A DNA stretch of 34,023 nt, from the NCBI GenBank assembly GCA_002317475.1, contig DCIS01000050.1:1-34023 (forward strand), given 5' to 3'. Position 1 is the stretch's first letter, and each line of letters begins with the position of its first letter. A model generated the notes under the pieces. That model made no database searches and was not told the DNA's origin. It saw only the letters and a program-made list of their open reading frames with translations. Shown here piece by piece: positions 16,348 through 24,539 of this stretch. The translations under genes and the position numbers were made by a program. The DNA is from Prevotellaceae bacterium UBA1720. GTDB taxonomy: Bacteria; Bacteroidota; Bacteroidia; Bacteroidales; Bacteroidaceae.

Positions 16348-16357
16348 AAGTTTGTCG

Positions 16358-16389
16358 CAAAGGTAAGAATAATATGGCAGATGGGCAAA
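16358..16389 (-). promoter_or_regulatory. Bacteroidota-type promoter for the lipoprotein nuclease
   Basis: On the minus strand TTTG (16389-16386), a 20-nt spacer and TACCTTTG (16365-16358) are a full consensus match. Transcription should start near 16352-16354. Without the inserted element the leader would be only about 15 nt; with it the leader is about 210 nt. Confidence 0.75.
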
Positions 16390-16409
16390 AATATCCGAAC
16401 TTTTAATTT

Positions 16410-16643
16410 TCAATTCATGAAAAGTGGACTGTAACCATAGACAACCTCTTCACATACTATTCTTAGAACAAAGCAAACAGGTAGTGCCCAACTCCTTGAT
16501 GTGATGGAGAAGGGCACTGGGGGAGGGTGGTGCATAATGCCTTGTTGAGTGGTACGAGGAGTAGCCTCAACCTTCGTTATTTTACCGTTATTTCTCCGAA
16601 CTAAATAGGTGTTAATTCCAATACACCTCCAATACACCTCCAA
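16410..16643 (-). other. Doubtful 77-codon open frame in a 500-bp intergenic region
   Basis: The region 16390-16845 has no convincing gene. A minus-strand frame of 77 codons starts with TTG inside the 11-bp repeats, has no signal, domain or recognisable family, and lacks a promoter match. I regard it as probably not coding. It may instead be part of a conserved intergenic or repetitive element together with the array at 16618-16684. Between 16685 and 16845 I see only a weak 7-bp inverted repeat (16749-16755/16800-16806). Confidence 0.2.
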
Positions 16644-16684
16644 TTAAAGTCCAATTAAAGTCCAATTCATATTGGTCTTTAATT
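16618..16684. repeat. 11-bp tandem repeat array with terminal palindrome
   Basis: Five 11-bp units start at 16618, 16629, 16640, 16651 and 16662: CCAATACACCT twice, CCAATTAAAGT twice, then CCAATTCATAT. The last two units and the following bases form a near-perfect stem, AATTAAAG-T-CCAAT against ATTGG-T-CTTTAATT (16653-16684). The unit length and placement in an intergenic gap resemble the arrays at 3551 and 31252, although the sequences differ. Confidence 0.8.
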
Positions 16685-16845
16685 GTTGGTTTATGAGGAG
16701 TGTATTTACTTTGTATTGGCAACAAATTGAGCATCAGACGTTCATACTTCGGACACAAACCGGATATGCGGCAAGGCTGTTATGGCGATGCTTCCAGCTT
16801 GTCCGAGAACTCGTATAAACACGTGTTTCGAGGAATGATAAAACA

Positions 16846-16882
16846 GCGAGGGGGATGCACATGTGATGTACATCCCCCTCGC
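16846..16882 (-). terminator. Strong hairpin terminator after the OB-fold lipoprotein gene
   Basis: GCGAGGGGGATG and CATCCCCCTCGC form a perfect 12-bp stem (16846-16857/16871-16882). On the minus strand it is followed by TGTTTTAT. It lies 23 bp after the OB-fold gene stop codon. Confidence 0.78.
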
Positions 16883-16905
16883 AGGATATATTGGTAAAGT
16901 GTGAA

Positions 16906-18639
16906 TTATTTCTTTGTCAGGGTGGCATCATCGATAAGGGCATCCTCGCCAGAAGAGTAGCTAGAAGCCTTGGGGTTCATGACAACCAGGCAAACGGTGG
17001 TCTGAGCGGTGAGGGTGAATTCGTACTCTACGAGAGTCCAGTTGGTGCTGATCGTTGTGTAGTCGCCGTATGTATAGTTACCTACCTTGCCATCTGTTAT
17101 AGGAACGTATCCGGGACGAACCTGGGCTGCATTGGCAGAGGTTGCCTTGGCGTAGAATGCGAACTTGTAGGTGCCAGCCTCAAGGGTGATTTCCTTGCTT
17201 GCCAGACGTTTGTTTTGACTAGCGTTACCTGCCACGCATACTGCGTACTGACCACCATGAGCATCTGTTGACTTGCTGAGGGTAGCGCTGCTGGCTGTTG
17301 AAGCGCTCTTCCAGCCTGTTGGCTCTGAATCGCTTACCCATGACTCGAAGTCGCCATTGGAAAGGCTGCTGGTGCTCTCGCCTCCAGTATTCTCGTTGCC
17401 GCCTGTATTACCACCATTGTCTCCCTTCTTCACGCTAATGAACTGTGCGTTCTTAATCTCAGCCTTGCCGTTGTATTCAACATATACACCGGTCAGCGTG
17501 AGCTCATCGCCCTCGCTGATGCCCAGGCTGGCAAAGTTCTTGGCATTGCCATCCTTGTCCAGCAGACCATAGATGTAGATAGAGGCTTCACCCTCTACGA
17601 GGTCGAAGTTGCCGTAGGTGGTGTTAACAATGTTCTTTACGATACCTGTCAGTTCGTAGGTGGTCTCGGTATCAGCCTTACTCAGGAATTCGGCAATGGT
17701 GATGTGCTTGGCGTCACCAGCATTGGGCTGGTCGGTATTGCCACCAGTGTTGCCACCATCACCTGCCTCAAGAATCTCTACGTCGGCATTCTTGACCTCG
17801 GGGGTAACGGTGCCATCTGCAGCCTTGACGTACTTGATGATCTGACCGGTGATCTTCACCTTCGACCCCTTGGTGAATGCCTCTACGCCTTCGGGCAGGT
17901 TAGCCCAATATGCCTGGATGACCTTACCACCATCCTGAGTGTCAGCCATCCAGAATGACTGCTGACCCTTGCTTACGGTAGCATAGACATCGGTGATGTA
18001 GCCGGTGATGGCGTAGGTTTCCTCGGAGGTGGCATTGTCTGCCATTGCGTTGGCAATCTCGGCTGCCTTGGCACAGGTTACCTCAATGCCTTCAACGGGA
18101 GTGACTGGGTCGGTGCCAGGTTCGCTGCTGCTGTTGATGGAATAAACGTATGCAGCGCCCTTGCCTACGGTCTCGGGGGTGTTGCCCTGATAGTTGACTA
18201 CCTTGCCGTAAACTACGACCTCGTCGCCCTCCTTGATCTGGTCTACAGAGGTGAATTTCTTGTTGCCGGGACCATAGACCTGGAATGCCTTGAAGACGGT
18301 AGAGGTGTTGCCCTCGTCGATCATGTCAAAGCTCATGTTGCCGTATTGTGAGATGGTAGACTCGGTGGTGCTATTGCTCTTCACCTTACCCTTGATATAG
18401 TATGCCTGGGTGGACTCTGCGCCGCTCTCCATTTCATTGATGAGGGCAACGATAGCTGCTACGTTGTAGGGGTCAGCCAGGGTACCGGTACCAGCGGGTT
18501 CTACTACCACATCTTCTCCGGGAGTCTCTGTACCACCGGAACCATTGGGCTTCTCATATGGCATGGGAACGTCCTCACAGCTTGCCAGAGCAAATGAACT
18601 GACCAGGGCAAGCATCAATAGTTTGAATACTTTTTTCAT
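16906..18639 (-). CDS. Lipoprotein with three OB-fold domains and a C-terminal beta-sandwich
   Basis: A 577-residue lipoprotein with lipobox Cys21 (FALASC|EDVP). Three OB-fold-like domains are visible, each with the pattern Y.I.G.V......G....I.D......G.....GD.V...G.V. They are residues about 55-168 (YYIKGKVKS... GDEVVVYGKVVNY), 186-290 (YAITGYITDVYAT... GSKVKITGQIIKY) and 311-404 (YELTGIVKNIV... GDELTLTGVYVEY). Low-complexity Gly/Asn linkers (292-308, 407-424) separate the last domain from residues 425-577, which resemble a carbohydrate-binding jelly-roll (NGDFESW...GW, FAFYAKA, LIDDATL). OB folds often bind nucleic acids. Last gene of the operon with a DUF5689 lipoprotein and a TonB receptor; 19 nt from its upstream neighbour. 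Nucleic-acid binding is inferred. Confidence 0.75.
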   Translation of the reverse strand: MKKVFKLLMLALVSSFALASCEDVPMPYEKPNGSGGTETPGEDVVVEPAGTGTLADPYNVAAIVALINEMESGAESTQAYYIKGKVKSNSTTESTISQYGNMSFDMIDEGNTSTVFKAFQVYGPGNKKFTSVDQIKEGDEVVVYGKVVNYQGNTPETVGKGAAYVYSINSSSEPGTDPVTPVEGIEVTCAKAAEIANAMADNATSEETYAITGYITDVYATVSKGQQSFWMADTQDGGKVIQAYWANLPEGVEAFTKGSKVKITGQIIKYVKAADGTVTPEVKNADVEILEAGDGGNTGGNTDQPNAGDAKHITIAEFLSKADTETTYELTGIVKNIVNTTYGNFDLVEGEASIYIYGLLDKDGNAKNFASLGISEGDELTLTGVYVEYNGKAEIKNAQFISVKKGDNGGNTGGNENTGGESTSSLSNGDFESWVSDSEPTGWKSASTASSATLSKSTDAHGGQYAVCVAGNASQNKRLASKEITLEAGTYKFAFYAKATSANAAQVRPGYVPITDGKVGNYTYGDYTTISTNWTLVEYEFTLTAQTTVCLVVMNPKASSYSSGEDALIDDATLTKK

Positions 18640-18658
18640 GATTGTTATTTTTTCCTTA

Positions 18659-19501
18659 TTATTTTTCTTTTAAATCGCTTTCTGTACGCATTAAAATTTG
18701 CCAGGTGTTGTTATAGCGTGTGCAAACACCGTAGATATCAACCGTGCCCTGAGGAATAGCACGATTAGCGAATTTGCTATAGCTGCTAGTACGAAGTACA
18801 AGGTTACTTTTTCCGTTAATCTTACGATTCGCACAGTTGCTAGTTAGTGTTACAGAACCATCTTCTGGTGCTAGAACTTGTGTGCCCTCACCAGAAACCG
18901 TGACCCCTGAAAGCTTGACAATACGGCCAGAGAGTTCACCCATATCTGCTTTTTCGTCAAATGCGATGGTATCAACTTTGACCTCTAATTTGTCGTTTTT
19001 GAGGAGGCGTACATGTTTTTCCCATATATCTGTGTCAAGACGTCCGATAGCACCATTGTATAATGCACCTAATTGCGCTTGTTTTCTGTAGCCACCAATG
19101 TATAGTCCTTTCAAGTTGATAATAATCTTCTGGCCAACAGGTAGATAAGGAAAGAGGTTGGATCCGTTGATGCCAACTATAAGGCCTCCAGTATTGTCCT
19201 CTATGCTGATCTGTTTGTAGAGGTTCCCTCCCTCGTCGTTTCCATTGACAATGGCTTGAAGCTGAAGGTCTTCTGTTATTTCGGAAAGACCATCACTACT
19301 TCCGTTGATTACGTTGGAATACTTTGTTTTTAGTTCTTTGATTGTTATGACGTTGTCTGCATCATATTGAATAATGTCGTTGTTGCCGTAAGGTGGATTC
19401 TCAGTAAAATCGGGGGTTTCCCAATCCTTGTCCATACACGAGGTGGCAAACATGGCTGTTGCTACCAGGGGCAGAACCTTATATATATTCTTGATTTTCA
19501 T
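18659..19501 (-). CDS. DUF5689-domain OB-fold-like lipoprotein
   Basis: A 280-residue lipoprotein with lipobox Cys22 (FATSC|MDKDWE, acidic flank). The segment from ITIKELKTKY (about 52) through LQAIVNGNDEGGNLYKQISIEDNTGGLIVGI and LPVGQKIIINLKGLYIGGYRKQAQLG matches the DUF5689 family, an OB-like domain found in Bacteroidota lipoproteins often beside TonB receptors and secreted nucleases. A second OB-like segment lies about 195-278 (GRIVKLSGVTVSGEG... GTVDIYGVCTRYNNTWQILMRT). It lies 19 nt after the receptor stop and 19 nt before the triple-OB gene, so it is in the same operon. The gene is noticeably richer in A/T than its neighbours. Confidence 0.82.
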   Translation of the reverse strand: MKIKNIYKVLPLVATAMFATSCMDKDWETPDFTENPPYGNNDIIQYDADNVITIKELKTKYSNVINGSSDGLSEITEDLQLQAIVNGNDEGGNLYKQISIEDNTGGLIVGINGSNLFPYLPVGQKIIINLKGLYIGGYRKQAQLGALYNGAIGRLDTDIWEKHVRLLKNDKLEVKVDTIAFDEKADMGELSGRIVKLSGVTVSGEGTQVLAPEDGSVTLTSNCANRKINGKSNLVLRTSSYSKFANRAIPQGTVDIYGVCTRYNNTWQILMRTESDLKEK

Positions 19502-19520
19502 TGTCGTTTTTAATTTTGAA

Positions 19521-22139
19521 TTAGAAGCGGTAGTTGAGGTTTAACATACCATTGATACCCTGAGCGTAGAATTTTTTGGGGTTGTTGGAGAACTTGTAGG
19601 TTCTTTCGGATGTGCTTCCGTCTGTACTTGTACTGTAGTCGCTACGGCTCTGCTCATAACCACCAGTACAAATGCCGGTGTTGTTGAGGATGTTGGTGAG
19701 CATCAGGTTGACACTGAGGGGACGGTGTGCAATTTTGAACTGATGACCGATGCTGAAATCAAGCATGAACCCACCCTTTCCTTTAGCCTGCTTTGTGGCA
19801 GCTTTTTTGAGAATGAGTTCTCCTGTTTCATTGTCAATATCACCCAAAGGTCTCATATGAGTTATTGGGTCAGGGGTATTTTCGTCACCGTTTAGTCTAG
19901 AACGAAGCGCCGAATCATAACGTGTGCATGGACTGTAGGAGAGGTAGATGCGGTCGTAGTAGTTGCCTGTGAGATCAAGATACCAGCCGTGAATGCGGTA
20001 ACTCAAGCCAATAGAGGCTGCGGATAAAGGTGTACTGCTCTCGCGCATGCCTTTATTGTAGCATAGTTCTGTATTTACGGTACCCTTGGTAGAGAGCATG
20101 TAGTTGACATTGGTGTTGCTGACATACTTGGCATCTGCCATGGTACCGGTGAGGTTGATGTCGAAACTGCTGGACACCTTGAACTTCACACCCAACTCAG
20201 CTCCATAGTAGTTCTTCTCCACACCAGTCATGCTGACATAGGTGAAACTGTTGACATCGTCGAAGTAGAAGTTCTGCCATTCTGTGCCATCGTAGCTGTG
20301 GGTGAAATAACCTGTCAGGTTCACACGCAACCAACTGCTGTTCAGGGCGTAACCCAGTTCGGCGCTGGCAATCTTCTCGTTCCTGAGGCTTGAGACGAAG
20401 TTGTTGTTCATCTCGGGGCTCTCGAAAGCGGTGCTGGCTTTGGGTGCGCGGGCCTCATAGCCTACACCCATGGTGATGGCGTTACCCTTGCCCAGGTTCA
20501 GGGTGCTACCTGCCTTGAAACCACCATCCAGGAAGCGTGCAGTGCCGCTCTTGCCGTATGAAGCGTTGGCAGCCCAACCCTTGGCAGGATCGTAGAAACC
20601 ATTGAGCATGTGACCGTTACGCCACATCTGACTGCCACCAATCTTTGCGGTGATATAGTTGTGACTGTTGCCCTTATCTTTTACCCATGCACCCCACAGT
20701 TTAGCATTCTGGCTTACGAGGTCGTAGTCGTAGCGCATTTTGTCACCCACCTTTACCTCAGCGTTGGGGTTGTTCAGGTCATACTGAATCTCGCTGGCTG
20801 TGCTGGCATAGTCGCTTTGGGCGTAAGTGTTGACGTTGTGGAAGATGTTGCCACCTAGCAAGTCCTCCATGGTAGAGTAGTGCATACCCTTGTTGCTGGC
20901 CAACTGAAGTCCTAACTGCAACTTGCCTGCCTTGTTGATGTTCCAGTCAAAAGTAGACCCCAGGTTGGTAGCCAAATGGTCGTTGTGCTTGGCCTCAATC
21001 CAGTATACGGCATCGTGACCTGTAGTGTTGAGTTGCTGGTTTGAAAAATAGAGTTTATCAAAATTGATCTGACGATTGCGGTCAGAGGCCATCCAGTAGT
21101 CACGGCTCTTAGTCCATGCTTCAATCTCGTCATCTGTACCACTATTTTTCCATACATCATAATTATAGGAGGGGAAGTTCTTCCAATAGTCGGGAGCAGG
21201 GTTCTGACCGTTGTAGTTCAGGCGCGTTGCGCTGTACATGGCATACTTGGCAAAGGCACTGGTGGTCAGTTTCATGTCGTCGTTGATCTTGAAATCCCAG
21301 GTCAGCAAGGCACTTGGCTCGTAGTTGTTCACTACGCGACTCGCACGCTTCTGTCCATTCTGGTAGCCCCAGTAGGGATTGTACTGACGATTGTTGGCCA
21401 ACCAGTAAGCCTCGTCGGTAGAGGCACCCTGCTGAGCACGCTCGGTGGGATTGCCCCAAGTGGCGAGGTTCAGGGAGTGACGCTCGTTGATGACCTTCTG
21501 TACGGCCATGAAGTAAGAAAGGCTGTTGTAGAAGGTACCTTGTGAGGCTGCTGTAGCCATATTGGCCCAGCGATAACCTACAGTACCGAAGAATGCCCAT
21601 CCATTTGATTTCAATCCGGTACCAAAGGTGTACATGGCACGGGCGGAATAGTTACGGTTTACAGCAGAAAGGGTGACCTTGTTTCCTGTAGCAAACTTGC
21701 TAGCACGGAACTCATAGTTGCTGCTACCTCCCAGACTACTCATGCCAAAGGAGTTGGACTCGAAAGGAAGAGCAGCATCCTGGTTGCGGGTAGCGTCGTT
21801 CATACCACCCACGGTGGAGTAGTTGAACTGTCCATTCTCCAGGTTGTTCACCTGCACACCATTCATGTAGATGTCATTGTAGTGGGAGGCGTAGGCGCGG
21901 AATTTGAAGCGAACGGGACTCCAGAGGTAACCCACGTTGCTGGCATAAAGATTGGTGTTTGAATTGACCATGATGACATTCTGTGTCATGTCATCATCCT
22001 CGCCCAACTGGGATTCTGTGAAGGTGAAGGCTGCATTGTCCTGCTTCATGTCCTTCTCTGTCTCCGTCTGAACAGTGTTCTGGGCATAGCTAAGCGTCGT
22101 CGTTAGAGAAAGCAACGCTGCAAGCTTGAGTTTATTCAT
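19521..22139 (-). CDS. TonB-dependent outer-membrane receptor
   Basis: An 872-residue receptor with a signal peptide ending near SYA (residues 16-18). After a short acidic N-terminal segment (ESQLGEDDDMTQNV) it enters a plug-like domain (about 50-150; FKFRAYASHYNDIYMNGVQV, SLGGSSNYEFR) and a long beta-barrel ending GMLNLNYRF. The carboxypeptidase-regulatory domain seen in SusC is absent, so it is not a standard SusC. It is the first gene of a three-gene operon with two OB-fold lipoproteins and is divergent from a secreted EEP nuclease. This receptor/DUF5689/nuclease grouping suggests import of products of nuclease action. A near-consensus minus-strand -7 box (TTACTTTG, 22181-22174) lies 35 bp upstream. 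Confidence 0.88.
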   Translation of the reverse strand: MNKLKLAALLSLTTTLSYAQNTVQTETEKDMKQDNAAFTFTESQLGEDDDMTQNVIMVNSNTNLYASNVGYLWSPVRFKFRAYASHYNDIYMNGVQVNNLENGQFNYSTVGGMNDATRNQDAALPFESNSFGMSSLGGSSNYEFRASKFATGNKVTLSAVNRNYSARAMYTFGTGLKSNGWAFFGTVGYRWANMATAASQGTFYNSLSYFMAVQKVINERHSLNLATWGNPTERAQQGASTDEAYWLANNRQYNPYWGYQNGQKRASRVVNNYEPSALLTWDFKINDDMKLTTSAFAKYAMYSATRLNYNGQNPAPDYWKNFPSYNYDVWKNSGTDDEIEAWTKSRDYWMASDRNRQINFDKLYFSNQQLNTTGHDAVYWIEAKHNDHLATNLGSTFDWNINKAGKLQLGLQLASNKGMHYSTMEDLLGGNIFHNVNTYAQSDYASTASEIQYDLNNPNAEVKVGDKMRYDYDLVSQNAKLWGAWVKDKGNSHNYITAKIGGSQMWRNGHMLNGFYDPAKGWAANASYGKSGTARFLDGGFKAGSTLNLGKGNAITMGVGYEARAPKASTAFESPEMNNNFVSSLRNEKIASAELGYALNSSWLRVNLTGYFTHSYDGTEWQNFYFDDVNSFTYVSMTGVEKNYYGAELGVKFKVSSSFDINLTGTMADAKYVSNTNVNYMLSTKGTVNTELCYNKGMRESSTPLSAASIGLSYRIHGWYLDLTGNYYDRIYLSYSPCTRYDSALRSRLNGDENTPDPITHMRPLGDIDNETGELILKKAATKQAKGKGGFMLDFSIGHQFKIAHRPLSVNLMLTNILNNTGICTGGYEQSRSDYSTSTDGSTSERTYKFSNNPKKFYAQGINGMLNLNYRF

Positions 22140-22256
22140 ACGTTATTTAGGTTATTATTTGTTACTATTGATGCAAAGTAATAAAAAAAATAGCGAATAT
22201 GCACACGAAGATGTAAAAAAAGAGCAAAAAAAGTTCCGAATGTCACGGAAAGGCCT

Positions 22257-22264
22257 TATCTTTG
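22257..22264 (+). promoter_or_regulatory. -7 box for the secreted EEP nuclease
   Basis: TATCTTTG is a perfect TAnnTTTG match 33 bp before the ATG at 22297. The -33 region (GTTCCG) is a poor match. Its position supports the internal start over the longer frame beginning at 22126. Confidence 0.55.
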
Positions 22265-22296
22265 TCGTTGAAATAATAAAAAACGTGCTGAAGATA

Positions 22297-23337
22297 ATGA
22301 AAAAACTTTGTTTTTCGCTTCTCATGCTGTTCGTTCTTGCTGCTACTTCAAAGGCTCAGGAACGTCAATTGGTATGTCATGCCATTGCTTTCTATAATCT
22401 GGAAAACCTCTTTGATACGGTACATGACGAGGGCAAGAACGACTATGACTTCCTGGCCGACGGTTCGTACAAATGGGACAAGCAGAAGTATGAGCACAAA
22501 CTGGCCAACATGTCAAAGGTGCTTTGTGACCTGGGTACCGACAAACTGCCATACGGTGCCAGCATCATCGGAGTCTCTGAGGTAGAAAATGCACATGCCA
22601 TGACCGACCTCTGCAACCAACCCTGTATGAAGGAACGTGGCTATGAGTTCGTGCACATCGAGGGTCCTGATAAGCGCGGTGTGGACTGTGCTTTGATCTA
22701 CAATCCCAAGGCTTTCAAGGTGGAAAAGGCTTTCCTGCCCCTGTACGTATATGAAAACGGTGATACGACACATGCCACACGTGGTTTCCTGACCGTGCAG
22801 GGTAAGTTGGCTGGTGATGACCTGACCGTCATCGTGTGTCACTGGCCCAGCCGTGGTGCAGAGGGTATCTTCCGTGACTGGGGTGGCAAGCAAGTGCGTC
22901 AACTCACTGACAGCATCATGGCCTCTAACCCTAACATGCACATCGTGGTGATGGGTGACATGAACGATGACCCTGACAATACCTCAATGGCTAAGTATCT
23001 GGGTGCCAAGCGCTATGAGAAGGAGGTAAAGCAAGGTGACTTCTACAACCCTTGGTGGGAGATCCTACGCGGAAAGGGACAGGGGACACTGTCTTACCAG
23101 GGTGCATGGAACCTCTTCGACCAGATTGTCTTCAGCAAGAATATGATTGATGGCCGTCCAAAGAAGGACTACAAGCAGTTGACCCTGCACAGCTATCATA
23201 TCTTCCAGCGTGATTACCTGATGCAGGAAAGCGGTAAGTACAAGGGTACACCCAAGCGCACCTCATCTGGTGGTGTGTGGCTGGATGGCTATAGCGACCA
23301 CCTCCCCACCTGTACCTACGTGGTGAAGGAGCAGTAA
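22297..23337 (+). CDS. Secreted endonuclease/exonuclease/phosphatase family protein
   Basis: A 346-residue exported enzyme of the DNase I-like EEP superfamily. The start at 22297 gives a clean signal peptide (MKKLCFSLLMLFVLAATSKA) and lies after the -7 box at 22257; the frame extends to 22126 but that part is not signal-like. Motifs are FYNLENLFD (32-40), GVSEVEN with Glu95, CHWPSR with His182, GDMNDDP with Asp221 and Asn223, and YSDHLP with Asp334/His335. These are the metal and catalytic residues of the fold. Such exported proteins cleave phosphodiesters in DNA or RNA, though some family members are phosphatases. It is divergent from the TonB receptor operon. Confidence 0.9.
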   Translation: MKKLCFSLLMLFVLAATSKAQERQLVCHAIAFYNLENLFDTVHDEGKNDYDFLADGSYKWDKQKYEHKLANMSKVLCDLGTDKLPYGASIIGVSEVENAHAMTDLCNQPCMKERGYEFVHIEGPDKRGVDCALIYNPKAFKVEKAFLPLYVYENGDTTHATRGFLTVQGKLAGDDLTVIVCHWPSRGAEGIFRDWGGKQVRQLTDSIMASNPNMHIVVMGDMNDDPDNTSMAKYLGAKRYEKEVKQGDFYNPWWEILRGKGQGTLSYQGAWNLFDQIVFSKNMIDGRPKKDYKQLTLHSYHIFQRDYLMQESGKYKGTPKRTSSGGVWLDGYSDHLPTCTYVVKEQ

Positions 23338-23348
23338 GCCGGGAGAAG

Positions 23349-23369
23349 GACAAATGACAATTGACAAAA
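23349..23369. repeat. Short 7-bp repeat (GACAAAT-like), three units
   Basis: GACAAAT, GACAATT and GACAAAA lie in tandem just after the EEP nuclease gene and are followed by A/T-only sequence up to fba. The period equals that of the CAACTTT array at 7075. Its role is unknown. Confidence 0.5.
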
Positions 23370-23410
23370 GAAAAAATACTAATTTTTAATTATTAACTAT
23401 TAATTTAATT

Positions 23411-24406
23411 ATGGTAAGTTACAAAGAATTAGGTCTGGTAAACACCAAGGAAATGTTTGCTAAGGCTGTTGCTGGCGGCTATGCTATTCCCGCTTTCAAC
23501 TTCAACACTATGGAGCAGATGCAGGCTATCGTTATGGCTGCAGTTGAGACTAAGTCTCCCGTTATCATGCAGGTATCTAAGGGTGCTCGTGCATACGCTA
23601 ATGGTACCATCCTCCGTAACCTCGCTAAGGGTGCTGTAGAGTACGCTAAGGAGCTCGGTTGCGAGAATCCTCAGATCGTTCTTCACCTCGATCACGGTGA
23701 TAGCTTCGAGATCTGTAAGGAGTGCATCGACAATGGTTTCTCTTCAGTAATGATCGACGGTTCTCACCTCCCCTTCGAGGAGAACATCGCTCTCGCAAAG
23801 AAGGTTGTAGACTATGCTCACCAGTATGACGTAACCGTTGAGGCTGAGCTCGGTGTATTGGCAGGTGTTGAGGATGAGGTTAGCGCTGCTGAGTCTCACT
23901 ACACACAGCCCGAGGAGGTTATCGAGTTCTCACAGCGTACTGGCTGCGACAGCTTGGCTATCTCTATCGGTACCAGCCACGGTGCTTACAAGTTCACTCC
24001 CGCTCAGTGCACACGCAACGCTGAGGGTATCCTCGTTCCTCCCCCATTGGCATTCGACATCCTGCATGCTATCGAGGAGAAGCTCCCCGGATTCCCCATC
24101 GTACTCCACGGTTCATCATCAGTTCCTCAGGACGAGGTTGCTACCATCAACAAGTTCGGTGGTAACTTGCCCGACGCTATCGGTATCCCCGAGGAGCAGC
24201 TGCGTGAGGCTTCAAAGAGCGCTGTTTGCAAGATCAACATCGACTCAGACTCTCGTCTGGCTATGACTGCTGCTATCCGTCAGCACCTGGCTGAGCACCC
24301 CGATCACTTCGATCCTCGTCAGTATCTGAAGCCCGCTCGCGAGAATATGAAGAAGATGTACATCCACAAGATCGTCAACGTATTGGGTAGCGACAACAAG
24401 CTTTAA
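23411..24406 (+). CDS. fba: Class II fructose-bisphosphate aldolase
   Basis: Cleaves fructose 1,6-bisphosphate to dihydroxyacetone phosphate and glyceraldehyde 3-phosphate in glycolysis, and the reverse in gluconeogenesis; cytoplasmic and zinc-dependent. The 331-residue protein has HLDHGDS (92-98; catalytic Asp94, Zn-ligand His95), ISIGTSHGAYKF (Zn-ligand His) and VLHGSSSVP (third His region). Codon use is strongly biased to a few codons (GCT, CGT, AAG, GAG, ATC), unlike the neighbours, as expected for a very highly expressed gene. No consensus promoter is visible in the 73-bp A/T-rich gap, so it may use a non-standard promoter or read-through from the nuclease gene. A strong terminator follows at 24446. 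Confidence 0.95.
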   Translation: MVSYKELGLVNTKEMFAKAVAGGYAIPAFNFNTMEQMQAIVMAAVETKSPVIMQVSKGARAYANGTILRNLAKGAVEYAKELGCENPQIVLHLDHGDSFEICKECIDNGFSSVMIDGSHLPFEENIALAKKVVDYAHQYDVTVEAELGVLAGVEDEVSAAESHYTQPEEVIEFSQRTGCDSLAISIGTSHGAYKFTPAQCTRNAEGILVPPPLAFDILHAIEEKLPGFPIVLHGSSSVPQDEVATINKFGGNLPDAIGIPEEQLREASKSAVCKINIDSDSRLAMTAAIRQHLAEHPDHFDPRQYLKPARENMKKMYIHKIVNVLGSDNKL

Positions 24407-24445
24407 TCAATTGTAAGCATCTAAAATATAAGATATTACAACTGT

Positions 24446-24484
24446 GGCACGCTCCCTGGAAGTAGGGGGCGTGCCCTTTTTTTT
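24446..24484 (+). terminator. Rho-independent terminator after fba
   Basis: GGCACGC-TCCCT pairs with AGGGG-GCGTGCC around GGAAGT and is followed by eight T after one C. A textbook hairpin with T tract, 40 bp after the fba stop. Confidence 0.9.
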
Positions 24485-24539
24485 ATAAGTACAGCCCACC
24501 TTAGATAATTACCACCTTATAACCTTTAATAAATATTAG

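Noticed and set aside
16700..16897. 65-codon plus-strand frame between the 11-bp array and the OB-fold gene
   Set aside because: Its end runs through the 12-bp terminator hairpin and no family or promoter is visible.
22126..22296. N-terminal extension of the EEP nuclease frame
   Set aside because: The extension is Lys-rich and not signal-like, it overlaps the divergent receptor start, and a perfect -7 box lies inside it. The start at 22297 gives a clean signal peptide.
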